From positions 1 through 32,469 of IMG/VR virus record IMGVR_UViG_3300042154_000518: 32,469 nucleotides of DNA. One strand, 5' to 3'. The position numbers and the translations under genes were made by a program. Positions 15,643 to 21,569 of this stretch are shown here, piece by piece. Below the pieces are notes generated by a model, which saw only the letters and a program-made list of their open reading frames with translations, was not told the DNA's origin and did not search any database. Each line of letters opens with the position of its first letter. Positions within the stretch are counted from its first letter, which is position 1. This DNA comes from a virus.

Positions 15643-17885
15643 TTCTCTTCTATTTTTTTAATTAAATTTATTACTTGCTGTCTACTTATACCTAACTGCT
15701 CAGCTACTTTTGTTCTGTTAAAGTTACTATCTGACTTGTAGATAGATAATAATTTGTCATAGGTAGTCTCAGCTCCTTTCATAGCTGATTTAATATCTTT
15801 TAATTCAGCTGCTTCAATCTTAATTTTCTTAGCATTCATGATAAAGTAGTTACTTAACTTCTCAGCTTTAAGAATACTATCTTTAGTTACTTCTAACACA
15901 TTGACTTTCTCATCAAAATTGCTTGAGAATATATGAATTAACAAAGCAAATCTTGGGATGTAACTCTTTTGCTTAGGATACATTGACTTTAGATATTCAT
16001 TCTCCTCATCATTGTTTTGCTCCTTAGTTATTCTGTTAAAGATTCGCTTCCATTCTTCTTTTGCTTCTTGTTTGAACTTAACAGTCTGAGTGATTATTTT
16101 ACCTTCATTATCTCTTTTTAAGATAGCTGATTTAATACCTTGATAGAATCTAGTGATAGTGTTGCTATACCACATAATATCAGCTATGTGCATTTCATTT
16201 TCGTTATACTCCTCAACTTTTGCATCAGGAAAGCTTAACAACATTCTATCTAAGAAACCATTATCTTTATTCTCATCTGTAGAAAATTGGTTAAAGATAC
16301 TTGGCTGGATACCTCCGAGCACTGGTATAAATGGACTCTCAATAAATGATCCTTTTCTAGTCATTCTATTCACAGATACTGACTTGCTACTCCAGCATGA
16401 TAGCCAAAATTCCAAATCAGATCCAGCTCTATACTTATTCATGTCCTTAAACCATCCAGCAAGCTCATCTTTAAATACACCAACTGAATTATCTGACTCC
16501 TGGTGTAAGTCAACCAATGCCTCTAATGTAATATCATTGGCTATAAACTGAGTCTTTTTAGGTTTCATAGGCTCAGGATGTTCTTCTTTCTCTTTCTTAG
16601 TTAAGTCATTGTAATAGTTATACACCTCCATCTGATCAGAGTATCTCTTTATCTCTTTAAAGTTCAAGACATTCAATGGCTTAATGATATTGTCAATACT
16701 TGGAGTCTTACCTATACCAGCTCTACCTACTACAGCTAACCAAATTACACCAGGCTCAGTCCATCCTTTTTTAACTTCTATCTCATGAGTATTACCTACA
16801 CACACTGAAATCAACCAAAGCAAACTACAGCCCATGTAGTCAATATTAGCATCTAGTTTTTTGTTACATTCTAAAATGTAATGCTGTATTTCTTCTGGAA
16901 AGATATCTAATGGAAAATTAATACCTGATATTGCTAATGGCTTTTCAATCTTTGGCTTATCCTTTTCAATTTCTTTCTTTCTTCTTGATCCAAATCCTTG
17001 CTCATATAAATCCTTAGTAGCCTCTTTAAAGTCACCATTGTGCATCTTGTGTGCGTATGCTACAAATGGACTTATTAACTTTTCATGCGGATACACTGTC
17101 CCAGTTGAAAATAGATACATGCATCCACTATCTCTGAACACACTACCTGAATGAGCAGAAGTAGCTCCATGTCTTTTGATTAGGTAGTGGTCTTTCTTTT
17201 GACCATTGGTAGGAATAAAGAAGTCATCTTGAATGACTGACCAAATATCTGTCTTATCATTGAAATCTTGCCAAGGTGTCACCTCATCATCTGAGTATAT
17301 CTTTGGCTCTTTCTTTGGCTCTTCTGGTGCCTTCTCAATGTGATTGTAAGCTGAGGAGATATTCCATAATGTTTGTCTATCATCATCTGTAATAAATTCA
17401 AGTTGAAAGTATGACCTTGTATTGTCTAACTTCTTACCAGGGTAAACAAAGACATAGCCTCCAGTACCTCTAGTCTCTATTACAGCCTCTTTATGACCTT
17501 TTAACTTAGCTATCTTTGAATTACCTACTACTCGCTTAGACTTGTATAGGATGTGATAGCCACCACTTTTAGTTACATAGACAGAAAACTTTGACTCAAA
17601 GTCTAAGATGTTATCTTTAAGAGTCTGATAGTATTCTTTCCAAAACTGATCCTTTTCTAATTGTGTTGAGAATACCTTAGTGTCTACATCAATGACCTCT
17701 AATGATTCAAAGCCAGTGACTATACCTATCCCTTTTGTAGATGGTTTTCTTAAGTTGATTAGGAATTGTTCTTCTGTTAGTTTTTCAGATTGACATTCTT
17801 TCCAAGTATGATTAGGAATTTTGTCATCTCCAATAGTTATGACTGAAAAGTAATCTAAAAAATTTAATGCTTGTAATTCTTCCAT
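15639..17885 (-). CDS. Prim-pol/DUF3987 primase-helicase-like replication protein
   Basis: 748 residues. The N-terminal ~180 residues match a primase-polymerase domain: KPSTKGIGIVTGFESLEVID then DVDTK (metal-binding Asp66 and Asp68), and SGGYHILYKS (107-116) with a catalytic-type His. The central part is DUF3987-like, with Walker A GRAGIGKTPS (387-396) after an LAVV strand and a later 'DELAGWF' Walker B-type segment (near residue 465). The C-terminal 40 residues (NRTKVAEQLGISRQQVINLI) form a helix-turn-helix, which may help DNA loading. It is probably the main phage replication initiator-helicase. Its promoter, leader hairpin and a ten-copy heptamer array lie upstream. Confidence 0.8.
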   Translation of the reverse strand: MEELQALNFLDYFSVITIGDDKIPNHTWKECQSEKLTEEQFLINLRKPSTKGIGIVTGFESLEVIDVDTKVFSTQLEKDQFWKEYYQTLKDNILDFESKFSVYVTKSGGYHILYKSKRVVGNSKIAKLKGHKEAVIETRGTGGYVFVYPGKKLDNTRSYFQLEFITDDDRQTLWNISSAYNHIEKAPEEPKKEPKIYSDDEVTPWQDFNDKTDIWSVIQDDFFIPTNGQKKDHYLIKRHGATSAHSGSVFRDSGCMYLFSTGTVYPHEKLISPFVAYAHKMHNGDFKEATKDLYEQGFGSRRKKEIEKDKPKIEKPLAISGINFPLDIFPEEIQHYILECNKKLDANIDYMGCSLLWLISVCVGNTHEIEVKKGWTEPGVIWLAVVGRAGIGKTPSIDNIIKPLNVLNFKEIKRYSDQMEVYNYYNDLTKKEKEEHPEPMKPKKTQFIANDITLEALVDLHQESDNSVGVFKDELAGWFKDMNKYRAGSDLEFWLSCWSSKSVSVNRMTRKGSFIESPFIPVLGGIQPSIFNQFSTDENKDNGFLDRMLLSFPDAKVEEYNENEMHIADIMWYSNTITRFYQGIKSAILKRDNEGKIITQTVKFKQEAKEEWKRIFNRITKEQNNDEENEYLKSMYPKQKSYIPRFALLIHIFSSNFDEKVNVLEVTKDSILKAEKLSNYFIMNAKKIKIEAAELKDIKSAMKGAETTYDKLLSIYKSDSNFNRTKVAEQLGISRQQVINLIKKIEEK

Positions 17886-17908
17886 TCTGCATAATGTTTT
17901 TAAAAAGT

Positions 17909-17956
17909 AAAGCCCATTAATCTCGAGTGATGCAGCACTTTTGACTAATGAGCTTT
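17909..17956 (-). promoter_or_regulatory. Leader hairpin (attenuator-like) before the replication gene
   Basis: On the minus strand AAAGCTCATTA (17956-17946) pairs with TAATGGGCTTT (17919-17909), 11 base pairs including one G-U wobble, around a 26-base loop. The T run ACTTTTT follows. It lies between the promoter at 18013-18041 and the start codon at 17885. A six-codon open frame (ATG CAG AAG GTT AAT TAT TAG) begins earlier in the leader. The hairpin may end or slow transcription; regulation is inferred. Confidence 0.5.
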
Positions 17957-18012
17957 AAAAAAATGTCCTAGTGACTAATAATTAACCTTCTGCATTGTTA
18001 ATTTTCACTGGA

Positions 18013-18041
18013 CAAATGTAGTAATTTTTCTTAGATTACAA
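18013..18041 (-). promoter_or_regulatory. Bacteroidetes-type promoter for the replication gene
   Basis: The minus strand reads TTG (18041-18039), 18 bases, TACATTTG (18020-18013). The -7 element is perfect and identical to the one at 14938-14945; the spacer is one base shorter than usual. The heptamer array begins 12 bases upstream, so proteins bound there could also control this promoter. Confidence 0.65.
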
Positions 18042-18052
18042 AAAATAATTAG

Positions 18053-18226
18053 GTGTAAACTACTGTAAAGTGACTTTACACCTGACTTTACAGTAACTTT
18101 GTAGTATCTATAAGGCTTGTAGCCATTTTAGGTGTAAAGTTTACAGTAAATCTTATTTTTAAATTTATTTTCTATTTATTTTTTTTTTACCTACTGTAAA
18201 GTGACTTTACACTTTACACTTTACAC
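18053..18226. repeat. Iteron-like array of TTTACA[C/G] heptamers, candidate replication origin
   Basis: Ten copies of TTTACAC or TTTACAG occur in both orientations in 174 bases: 18053, 18063, 18075, 18087, 18132, 18140, 18194, 18206, 18213 and 18220 (start positions). They build perfect palindromes: TGTAAAG-TGA-CTTTACA at 18064-18080, repeated at 18195-18211, and TGTAAA-G-TTTACA at 18133-18145. The last three copies are in direct tandem. A run of almost pure A/T (about 18147-18190) lies between them, as at a duplex-unwinding element. No canonical DnaA box (TTATCCACA) was seen. The array sits between a DnaA domain-IV-like gene and the replication gene. The rest of the 17886-18220 gap holds only the promoter and hairpin listed separately. 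Confidence 0.7.
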
Positions 18227-18604
18227 CACTCTTTCTAAGTACTGGTCATTAGCTATTCTCTCCTTAATTATCCTTAAATCTGTGGTGTTGTTGCAATTGA
18301 TAACATCCTCAAAGATAGAGTACTTAGGTAGCTCAACTGGTCTATCACTAGGATAGAGATAGTCTTTAATTGGTGCAATAATGTCATCATAAATCTTGTC
18401 ACAATTTTGAAATTGATTGTCTACATTAAGTCCATGCATGACAGTGACGTGATCCTTTTCAAGCATTCTACCTATTTCTGACAAGTTCAATCCTAATTTT
18501 TTTAGCTCTGAAAATAAATAGTATCTTTTATATACTATCCCTCTACTTCTTTTTGTACTGATTAGATCGTAAAGGTCAATCATGTATTTTATTTTTTCTA
18601 TCAT
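18221..18604 (-). CDS. Stand-alone DnaA domain IV-like DNA-binding protein
   Basis: 127 residues. RGIVYKRYYLFSELKKLGLN then LSEIGRMLEKDHVTVMHGL (21-59) follows the DnaA domain-IV helix-turn-helix and signature: an R-x-x-(V)-Y-x-R helix, L-x-x-IG, and DHVTVMHGL in place of DHSTVLHAI. The Asp-His-x-Thr residues that read the DnaA box in the bacterial initiator are kept. There is no AAA+ ATPase domain. The remaining 65 residues (DDIIAPIKDYLYPSDRPVEL onward) are not recognised. The gene's end overlaps the heptamer array, its obvious candidate binding site. It might initiate phage replication or repress the replication promoter. Confidence 0.75.
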   Translation of the reverse strand: MIEKIKYMIDLYDLISTKRSRGIVYKRYYLFSELKKLGLNLSEIGRMLEKDHVTVMHGLNVDNQFQNCDKIYDDIIAPIKDYLYPSDRPVELPKYSIFEDVINCNNTTDLRIIKERIANDQYLERVV

Positions 18605-18622
18605 CTTATTCTTTTTTAAAGG

Positions 18623-18781
18623 TTATTTTTTAACTCTAAAAGACCAAGGGTAAAATGGATAGTTAGCCATGTATTTATCCCCATATTTATCTTGATACTC
18701 ATAAACACCTAGTCCACTTACCTTGTCAGTAAATGAATGCCTCAAACATTTCATTGTAAATCTGCTTATTATTTTTTTCAT
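18623..18781 (-). CDS. 52-residue basic protein
   Basis: An ATG-started frame in the gap between two accepted genes encodes MKKIISRFTMKCLRHSFTDK and continues to NYPFYPWSFRVKK. It starts one base after the stop of the 81-residue gene and is preceded by the repeated leader AACCTTTAAATCAGAATAG. The protein is basic with a Tyr/Asp-rich middle (YEYQDKYGDKYM). No family recognised. Confidence 0.55.
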   Translation of the reverse strand: MKKIISRFTMKCLRHSFTDKVSGLGVYEYQDKYGDKYMANYPFYPWSFRVKK

Positions 18782-18782
18782 T

Positions 18783-19028
18783 CTATTCTGATTTAAAGGT
18801 TATACCAAATTTTTGTAGTTTGGTCTTTAAGTTTTCTTCCCAATTTTCTTTTCTTATCTCTATGAACCAATAGTCTTTATCAAACAATAAATCTTTCATT
18901 TCTGCTTTCATAAATCCATCACTATATTTATTTGTAAATACACAATGATACATTTCAATTAATTGTTCATCACTAAAGTTTTCTTTTTCTATTGGAAGCC
19001 AATTTGGTGTTGTTTTTATTATTTTCAT
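18783..19028 (-). CDS. Unknown small early protein
   Basis: 81 residues, Trp- and Lys-rich (TTPNWLPIEKENFSDEQLIE, FDKDYWFIEIRKENWEENLK). No known domain. Preceded by the repeated leader AACCTTTAAATCAGAATAAG, and its last codons (ITFKSE) are themselves written by the next copy of that leader. Likely part of the early operon. Confidence 0.55.
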   Translation of the reverse strand: MKIIKTTPNWLPIEKENFSDEQLIEMYHCVFTNKYSDGFMKAEMKDLLFDKDYWFIEIRKENWEENLKTKLQKFGITFKSE

Positions 19029-19039
19029 CTTATTCTGAT

Positions 19040-19156
19040 TTAAAGGTTGATAAAATACTTAATTATTTCTATTACTATAAAAATTCTAAATATGTCTACA
19101 AAACTAAATCTATTTTTTCCAGATAGTTCCATCCATATATGTTTTAATAATTTCAT
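19040..19156 (-). CDS. 38-residue membrane peptide
   Basis: A short frame between accepted genes: MKLLKHIWMELSGKNRFSFV, then DIFRIFIVIEIIKYFINL. The second half is a single hydrophobic segment. It begins one base after the stop of TAVEWL copy 3 and ends inside the repeated leader of the next gene. Spacing like that of its neighbours supports it, but such a short AT-rich frame could be chance. Confidence 0.4.
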   Translation of the reverse strand: MKLLKHIWMELSGKNRFSFVDIFRIFIVIEIIKYFINL

Positions 19157-19157
19157 T

Positions 19158-19379
19158 TTATTTTTGTTTAAATGTTTGGTTATAGTATTCAGTTGCTAAC
19201 TTTTTAGTATTCTCACTAATAGCACCTTTATCAAATTCAGATTGTCCATTTATATGGGATAAAATTATCTGTTGCTTATCCATTTCTTTGGCTTTGTGAA
19301 CTGCTTTTCTTGCTTTGTCACTCCAAAGAATATTCATTTCTAATTCTTTAACCAACCATTCTACTGCTGTTTGTTTCAT
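19158..19379 (-). CDS. TAVEWL-family small protein, copy 3
   Basis: 73 residues: MKQTAVEWLVKELEMNILW, HKAKEMDKQQIILSHINGQ and ATEYYNQTFKQK. It is paralogous to the gene at 12474-12698, sharing start, middle (K-x-x-x-K-(E/Q)QI-x-x-(A/S)H-x-x-G) and end (YYN-x-TF), although 6.5 kb away on the other side of the replication genes. It overlaps the 80-residue gene upstream by 4 bases. Function unknown. Confidence 0.65.
   Translation of the reverse strand: MKQTAVEWLVKELEMNILWSDKARKAVHKAKEMDKQQIILSHINGQSEFDKGAISENTKKLATEYYNQTFKQK
19354..19370 (-). repeat. 17-base direct repeat, copy at TAVEWL gene 3
   Basis: Plus-strand AACCATTCTACTGCTGT, identical to copies at 12673-12689 and 13138-13154. Confidence 0.8.
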
Positions 19380-19618
19380 GATATTTTCTTTTGGTCAATA
19401 TTCTTAAAAATATCAGAGTCAGAGTCTATCCTTCCAGTAGCCTTTATAAAGTCCACCTCTAGCTTAGCTGAGTTAATTATAACAGATCCAATGGAGCTAA
19501 TAGCTTTTGCCTTATCTACCTCTTCTTTAATCTGTTCATTTGTTAAAGACTCATCATTAAGTCTTTCTAGTGCTGCAAACATGTGGTCACGTAGATCACT
19601 GATTTTGTTTCTTGCCAT
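19376..19618 (-). CDS. Small conserved phage protein, unknown function
   Basis: 80 residues, helical: MARNKISDLRDHMFAALERL, NDESLTNEQIKEEVDKAKAI and GSVIINSAKLEVDFIKATG. The order 'DLR-x-H-x-F-x-x-LERLND-x-x-L', then 'INSAK-(L/V)EVDF', is a familiar signature of small proteins in Bacteroidetes phages and prophages, with no known function. It overlaps the HNH gene by 23 bases and TAVEWL copy 3 by 4 bases. Confidence 0.65.
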   Translation of the reverse strand: MARNKISDLRDHMFAALERLNDESLTNEQIKEEVDKAKAISSIGSVIINSAKLEVDFIKATGRIDSDSDIFKNIDQKKIS

Positions 19619-20219
19619 TGATTGTTTTGTTTAGTTTACTTGTTAATTTAATTACTTGTTGTATTTCTTGGGGGAATCTTTGGATGCTGTTTCTTATGAC
19701 ATTGTCCTTCATGCTTATGCATTGTAAGTTGTCTAACTGACAGTTCCTGGTGTTACCATCTATAAAAGTTATTATGTGCTTGTTAGGAATTGGTCCATTA
19801 GCATCAATCCATATTTTTTGATGGTAAAGAATCCACTTGCTATCAGCTACTTTGTAGTATAGATATATTCTACCACTTTGATCAGCATCTTTTCTCTCTA
19901 CTATAGTTCCATCAGGCTTCCAGTTATAAGGTCTATTACCTGGTTTAAACATTGTAGCTTTGACTTTGTCATAGACTTCTGTAGGCATTTCTTTGCCTTT
20001 ATTAAATGGTATGTGTCCAGCTTTAAATCTAAACTTTTTACCACCATTAATTAAATTATGTCTACCTGACGACTCTGACCTTTTAAACTCTAGTGTTTTT
20101 TTAAGGCCCATTGTGAATGCTCTGTTAGCTACTTGAGAATAAGTCAATCCTAAGTCATCAGCAATAGCTTGAGTTCTTTCATGAGGGAATCTTTGTCTTA
20201 TGATTTCATTAGGTGTCAT
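19596..20219 (-). CDS. HNH endonuclease with N-terminal HTH
   Basis: 207 residues. The N-terminus (HERTQAIADDLGLTYSQVAN) is a helix-turn-helix. Residues 131-166 read LYHQKIWIDANGPIPNKHII then TFIDGNTRNCQLDNLQCIS, the HNH_3 pattern: His133, Trp137, NG-x-IP, DGN (154-156) and N-x-x-L-x-NL. Free-standing HNH enzymes of this kind are often homing endonucleases, but some take part in phage DNA processing. This one lies in the middle of the early operon, overlapping both neighbours, with no visible intron, so it may be a resident gene. Confidence 0.85.
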   Translation of the reverse strand: MTPNEIIRQRFPHERTQAIADDLGLTYSQVANRAFTMGLKKTLEFKRSESSGRHNLINGGKKFRFKAGHIPFNKGKEMPTEVYDKVKATMFKPGNRPYNWKPDGTIVERKDADQSGRIYLYYKVADSKWILYHQKIWIDANGPIPNKHIITFIDGNTRNCQLDNLQCISMKDNVIRNSIQRFPQEIQQVIKLTSKLNKTINGKKQNQ

Positions 20220-20389
20220 GGCTCCTCTACTTTATAACCATTATTAATATACCATTGTGGAGTCTCAGGTAGGTCATCAGGATATTTCTCATCTTGAAGA
20301 CATCCATTGTGATCAAGGTAGCAATACCACCAAAAACCACCTAGCTCTTCTACTGAGTCCTCAAGCCAAATTCTGTGTGTTGCTTTCAT
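20216..20389 (-). CDS. 57-residue acidic Trp-rich protein
   Basis: A frame of 57 codons fills the gap between two genes, overlapping each by ATGA. The protein starts MKATHRIWLEDSVEELGGFW and has WYCYLDHNGCLQDEKYPDD and PETPQWYINNGYKVEEP. It is acidic and aromatic, with two Cys. The double ATGA overlap makes it convincing. No family recognised. Confidence 0.65.
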   Translation of the reverse strand: MKATHRIWLEDSVEELGGFWWYCYLDHNGCLQDEKYPDDLPETPQWYINNGYKVEEP

Positions 20390-20598
20390 AGTGCTTGTAT
20401 TTCTTGTTTAACTTTGTTCCAATACTGCTTAAATGGATTAGGTAACATCACATTGTCCATTGCTTGAATTATTTCATCAACTGCAATAATTGCACATCTT
20501 TTTGACTCATCAACATTTTGAAAAATAGTATAACTGTCTCCAGTATGTTCAAAGTTAAATTTACTTACTAATTGTTTTGCTTTCTCTTTTGGTGTCAT
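20386..20598 (-). CDS. Small early protein, unknown function
   Basis: 70 residues (MTPKEKAKQLVSKFNFEHTG, RCAIIAVDEIIQAMDNVM, QYWNKVKQEIQAL). The M-(T/S)-x-KEKA-x-x-L start and 'AI-x-x-VDEII' centre are typical of small proteins in phages of this host group, of unknown role. It overlaps the 57-residue gene by ATGA and begins 6 bases after the 66-residue gene. Confidence 0.6.
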   Translation of the reverse strand: MTPKEKAKQLVSKFNFEHTGDSYTIFQNVDESKRCAIIAVDEIIQAMDNVMLPNPFKQYWNKVKQEIQAL

Positions 20599-20604
20599 AG
20601 CTCC

Positions 20605-20805
20605 TCAATTTTTAAGATTAATACTGGCCATCTGTCCACTAGGAGAATGGCATGTTGTTGATCGTATGCCTTCACTATCTTGAAGGACTTGTCTCTCATT
20701 GTGACTCTGTATGTTTTCATTTTTAGCTCTTAAGTAGTTAATGTATAGTTGGATGTTAAAGTGGCCTCTCTTAGCCCAGTAGGACTCAATATCAGCTAAG
20801 TTCAT
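20605..20805 (-). CDS. 66-residue unknown protein, start at 20805
   Basis: I start this protein at Met 20805 (MNLADIESYWAKRGHFNIQL) because a longer version starting at 20904 would use residues that are out-of-frame text of the overlapping zinc-ribbon gene. The body is helical and basic (YINYLRAKNENIQSHNERQV) with one Cys-His pair near the end. It overlaps the zinc-ribbon gene by 14 bases. No family recognised. Confidence 0.55.
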   Translation of the reverse strand: MNLADIESYWAKRGHFNIQLYINYLRAKNENIQSHNERQVLQDSEGIRSTTCHSPSGQMASINLKN

Positions 20806-20923
20806 GTTCTTTAATTTCTCCGTTGTTACATCCACACTCTTCTTCTGTGTAGTGAATTTCATTACCAAATGTGCAGAAGTGTACCTCAATAGTACCTTCT
20901 CCATTGCAGTCAGGGCAAATCAT
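20792..20923 (-). CDS. 43-residue zinc-ribbon-like protein
   Basis: Starts at an ATG that overlaps the stop of the preceding gene (ATGA). The protein begins MICPDCNGEGTIEVHFCTF and contains EECGCNNGEIKEHELS. C3-x-x-C6-x-G-x-G and C30-x-C32-x-x-G resemble a DnaJ-type CxxCxGxG zinc-binding knuckle pair, with another Cys at 17. It probably binds zinc and could contact nucleic acid or protein. It is easily missed because a longer false frame overlaps it. Confidence 0.65.
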   Translation of the reverse strand: MICPDCNGEGTIEVHFCTFGNEIHYTEEECGCNNGEIKEHELS

Positions 20924-21150
20924 AGCTCACAAAATTTAACAGTTGTGTACTTTTTATGCTTGAATGTGCTCAGGTTTCTCCTAGTAGGAGCAGTCAAGTT
21001 GAACTGTTTAATCATGTCTGAATATGTATGCCAGTATGATCTCCATCTTGTTGCTGGTTCAGACTCAGTACCAAATTGTCTTAGTGAAAATAGATACATG
21101 TCCCAGCAATGTTTCTCTTGTTCAATGATGTGTTTGATTAAATTTTGCAT
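20920..21150 (-). CDS. Unknown early protein
   Basis: 76 residues: MQNLIKHIIEQEKHCWDMYL, RQFGTESEPATRWRSYWHTY and a basic end. Rich in Trp and Arg in the middle. No domain recognised. It is the second gene after the early promoter at 21263-21292 and overlaps the zinc-ribbon gene by ATGA. Confidence 0.55.
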   Translation of the reverse strand: MQNLIKHIIEQEKHCWDMYLFSLRQFGTESEPATRWRSYWHTYSDMIKQFNLTAPTRRNLSTFKHKKYTTVKFCEL

Positions 21151-21151
21151 G

Positions 21152-21232
21152 TTACTTTGATTTAAGGGTTAAAATTTTGATTGTTGCTACTATGCTGTAA
21201 AGCACTAATAAGTATACGATTTTTCCTTCCAT
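21152..21232 (-). CDS. 26-residue membrane peptide, first gene of early operon
   Basis: The first ATG downstream of the early promoter opens a 26-codon frame: MEGKIVYLLVLYSIVATIKI then LTLKSK. One hydrophobic helix is flanked by charged ends. It stops one base before the next gene starts. Tiny first genes of this sort can be membrane-active effectors, but chance occurrence cannot be excluded. Confidence 0.4.
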   Translation of the reverse strand: MEGKIVYLLVLYSIVATIKILTLKSK

Positions 21233-21262
21233 GATTTATTGTTTTGGTTAATAATTATGAAA

Positions 21263-21292
21263 CAAAGTTATTAACTCTTTTCATATATGCAA
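21263..21292 (-). promoter_or_regulatory. Bacteroidetes-type promoter for the early operon
   Basis: Minus strand: TTG (21292-21290), 19-base spacer, TAACTTTG (21270-21263), fully matching TTG-N19-TAnnTTTG. The terminator-like hairpin at 21325-21373 lies just upstream, so this is a clean transcription start for the leftward early genes. Confidence 0.7.
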
Positions 21293-21324
21293 ACATTTTA
21301 ACATATTTTAACATTTGATAGCAT

Positions 21325-21373
21325 AAAAAAACCCATGCAGTTTATATTCGTCAATATTCTTACATGGGGGTTT
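21325..21373 (-). terminator. Intrinsic terminator T2 with nested hairpin
   Basis: On the minus strand CCCATG (21368-21363) pairs with CATGGG (21337-21332), followed by TTTTTTT (21331-21325). Inside the loop ATATT-GACG-AATAT (21357-21344) forms a second hairpin. It stands between the candidate RNA from 21460 and the early promoter. Confidence 0.7.
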
Positions 21374-21455
21374 GTCATAAGTTATACTTTTCAGCTTTCC
21401 TTTACACAGAAAAAGACCAGAGATGGTGCTGTGGCAGAACAGTCTCAGGTACTGT
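21327..21455 (-). ncRNA. Candidate small RNA upstream of terminator T2
   Basis: The ~130-base stretch between the TATATTTG element at 21460-21467 and the terminator has no credible gene: the only long frame needs a TTG start and runs through both terminators. It is richer in G/C than the surroundings and has small hairpins such as ACCA-TCTC-TGGT. The promoter lacks a good TTG at -33, so this is weaker than the upstream candidate. Confidence 0.25.
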
Positions 21456-21459
21456 AGTA

Positions 21460-21467
21460 CAAATATA
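21460..21467 (-). promoter_or_regulatory. Possible -7 element
   Basis: TATATTTG on the minus strand, followed by TAC exactly as at 21540-21547, giving two copies of TATATTTGTAC 80 bases apart. No TTG is found 19-21 bases upstream. Confidence 0.3.
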
Positions 21468-21468
21468 T

Positions 21469-21502
21469 AAAAAAAGGGATAAACTATCTCTAGATCATCC
21501 CT
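21469..21502 (-). terminator. Intrinsic terminator T1 after the lysis genes
   Basis: Minus strand: AGGGAT (21502-21497), 16-base loop, ATCCCT (21480-21475), then TTTTTT. It lies 47 bases after the stop of the last lysis-cassette gene and about 30 bases after the expected start of transcription from the promoter at 21540-21569. Confidence 0.65.
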
Positions 21503-21535
21503 CTTAGGTGTTATTGTAACCAAACAATATACATG
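21471..21535 (-). ncRNA. Candidate ~65-base small RNA between its own promoter and terminator
   Basis: A consensus promoter (21540-21569) predicts a start near 21535, and terminator T1 ends at about 21471. The ~65-base transcript contains a small hairpin TTGT-TTGGTT-ACAA plus the terminator stem and no usable reading frame. The limits are estimates. Confidence 0.4.
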
Positions 21536-21539
21536 CGTA

Positions 21540-21569
21540 CAAATATAACTATTTTTTTCTTCTAAGCAA
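21540..21569 (-). promoter_or_regulatory. Bacteroidetes-type promoter at the end of the lysis cassette
   Basis: Minus strand: TTG (21569-21567), 19 bases, TATATTTG (21547-21540). The TTG lies within the 3' end of the acidic repeat gene and the -7 element starts 2 bases after its stop. No gene follows before terminator T1. Confidence 0.6.

Noticed and set aside
16153-16551. 132-codon plus-strand frame
   Set aside because: Antisense to the well-supported primase-helicase gene, with no domain or start context.
17886-18220. Standard DnaA boxes in the origin candidate
   Set aside because: No TTATCCACA-like nonamer was found; only the TTTACA[C/G] heptamers are repeated.
19596-20219. HNH gene as a homing element inside an intron
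   Set aside because: Its neighbours are intact, overlap it tightly, and no split gene is visible around it.
20806-20904. N-terminal extension of the 66-residue gene
   Set aside because: Those codons are the out-of-frame reading of the zinc-ribbon gene, which has the better start and motifs.
21308-21523. 71-codon minus-strand frame
   Set aside because: Needs a TTG start, spans both intrinsic terminators and has no recognisable protein character.
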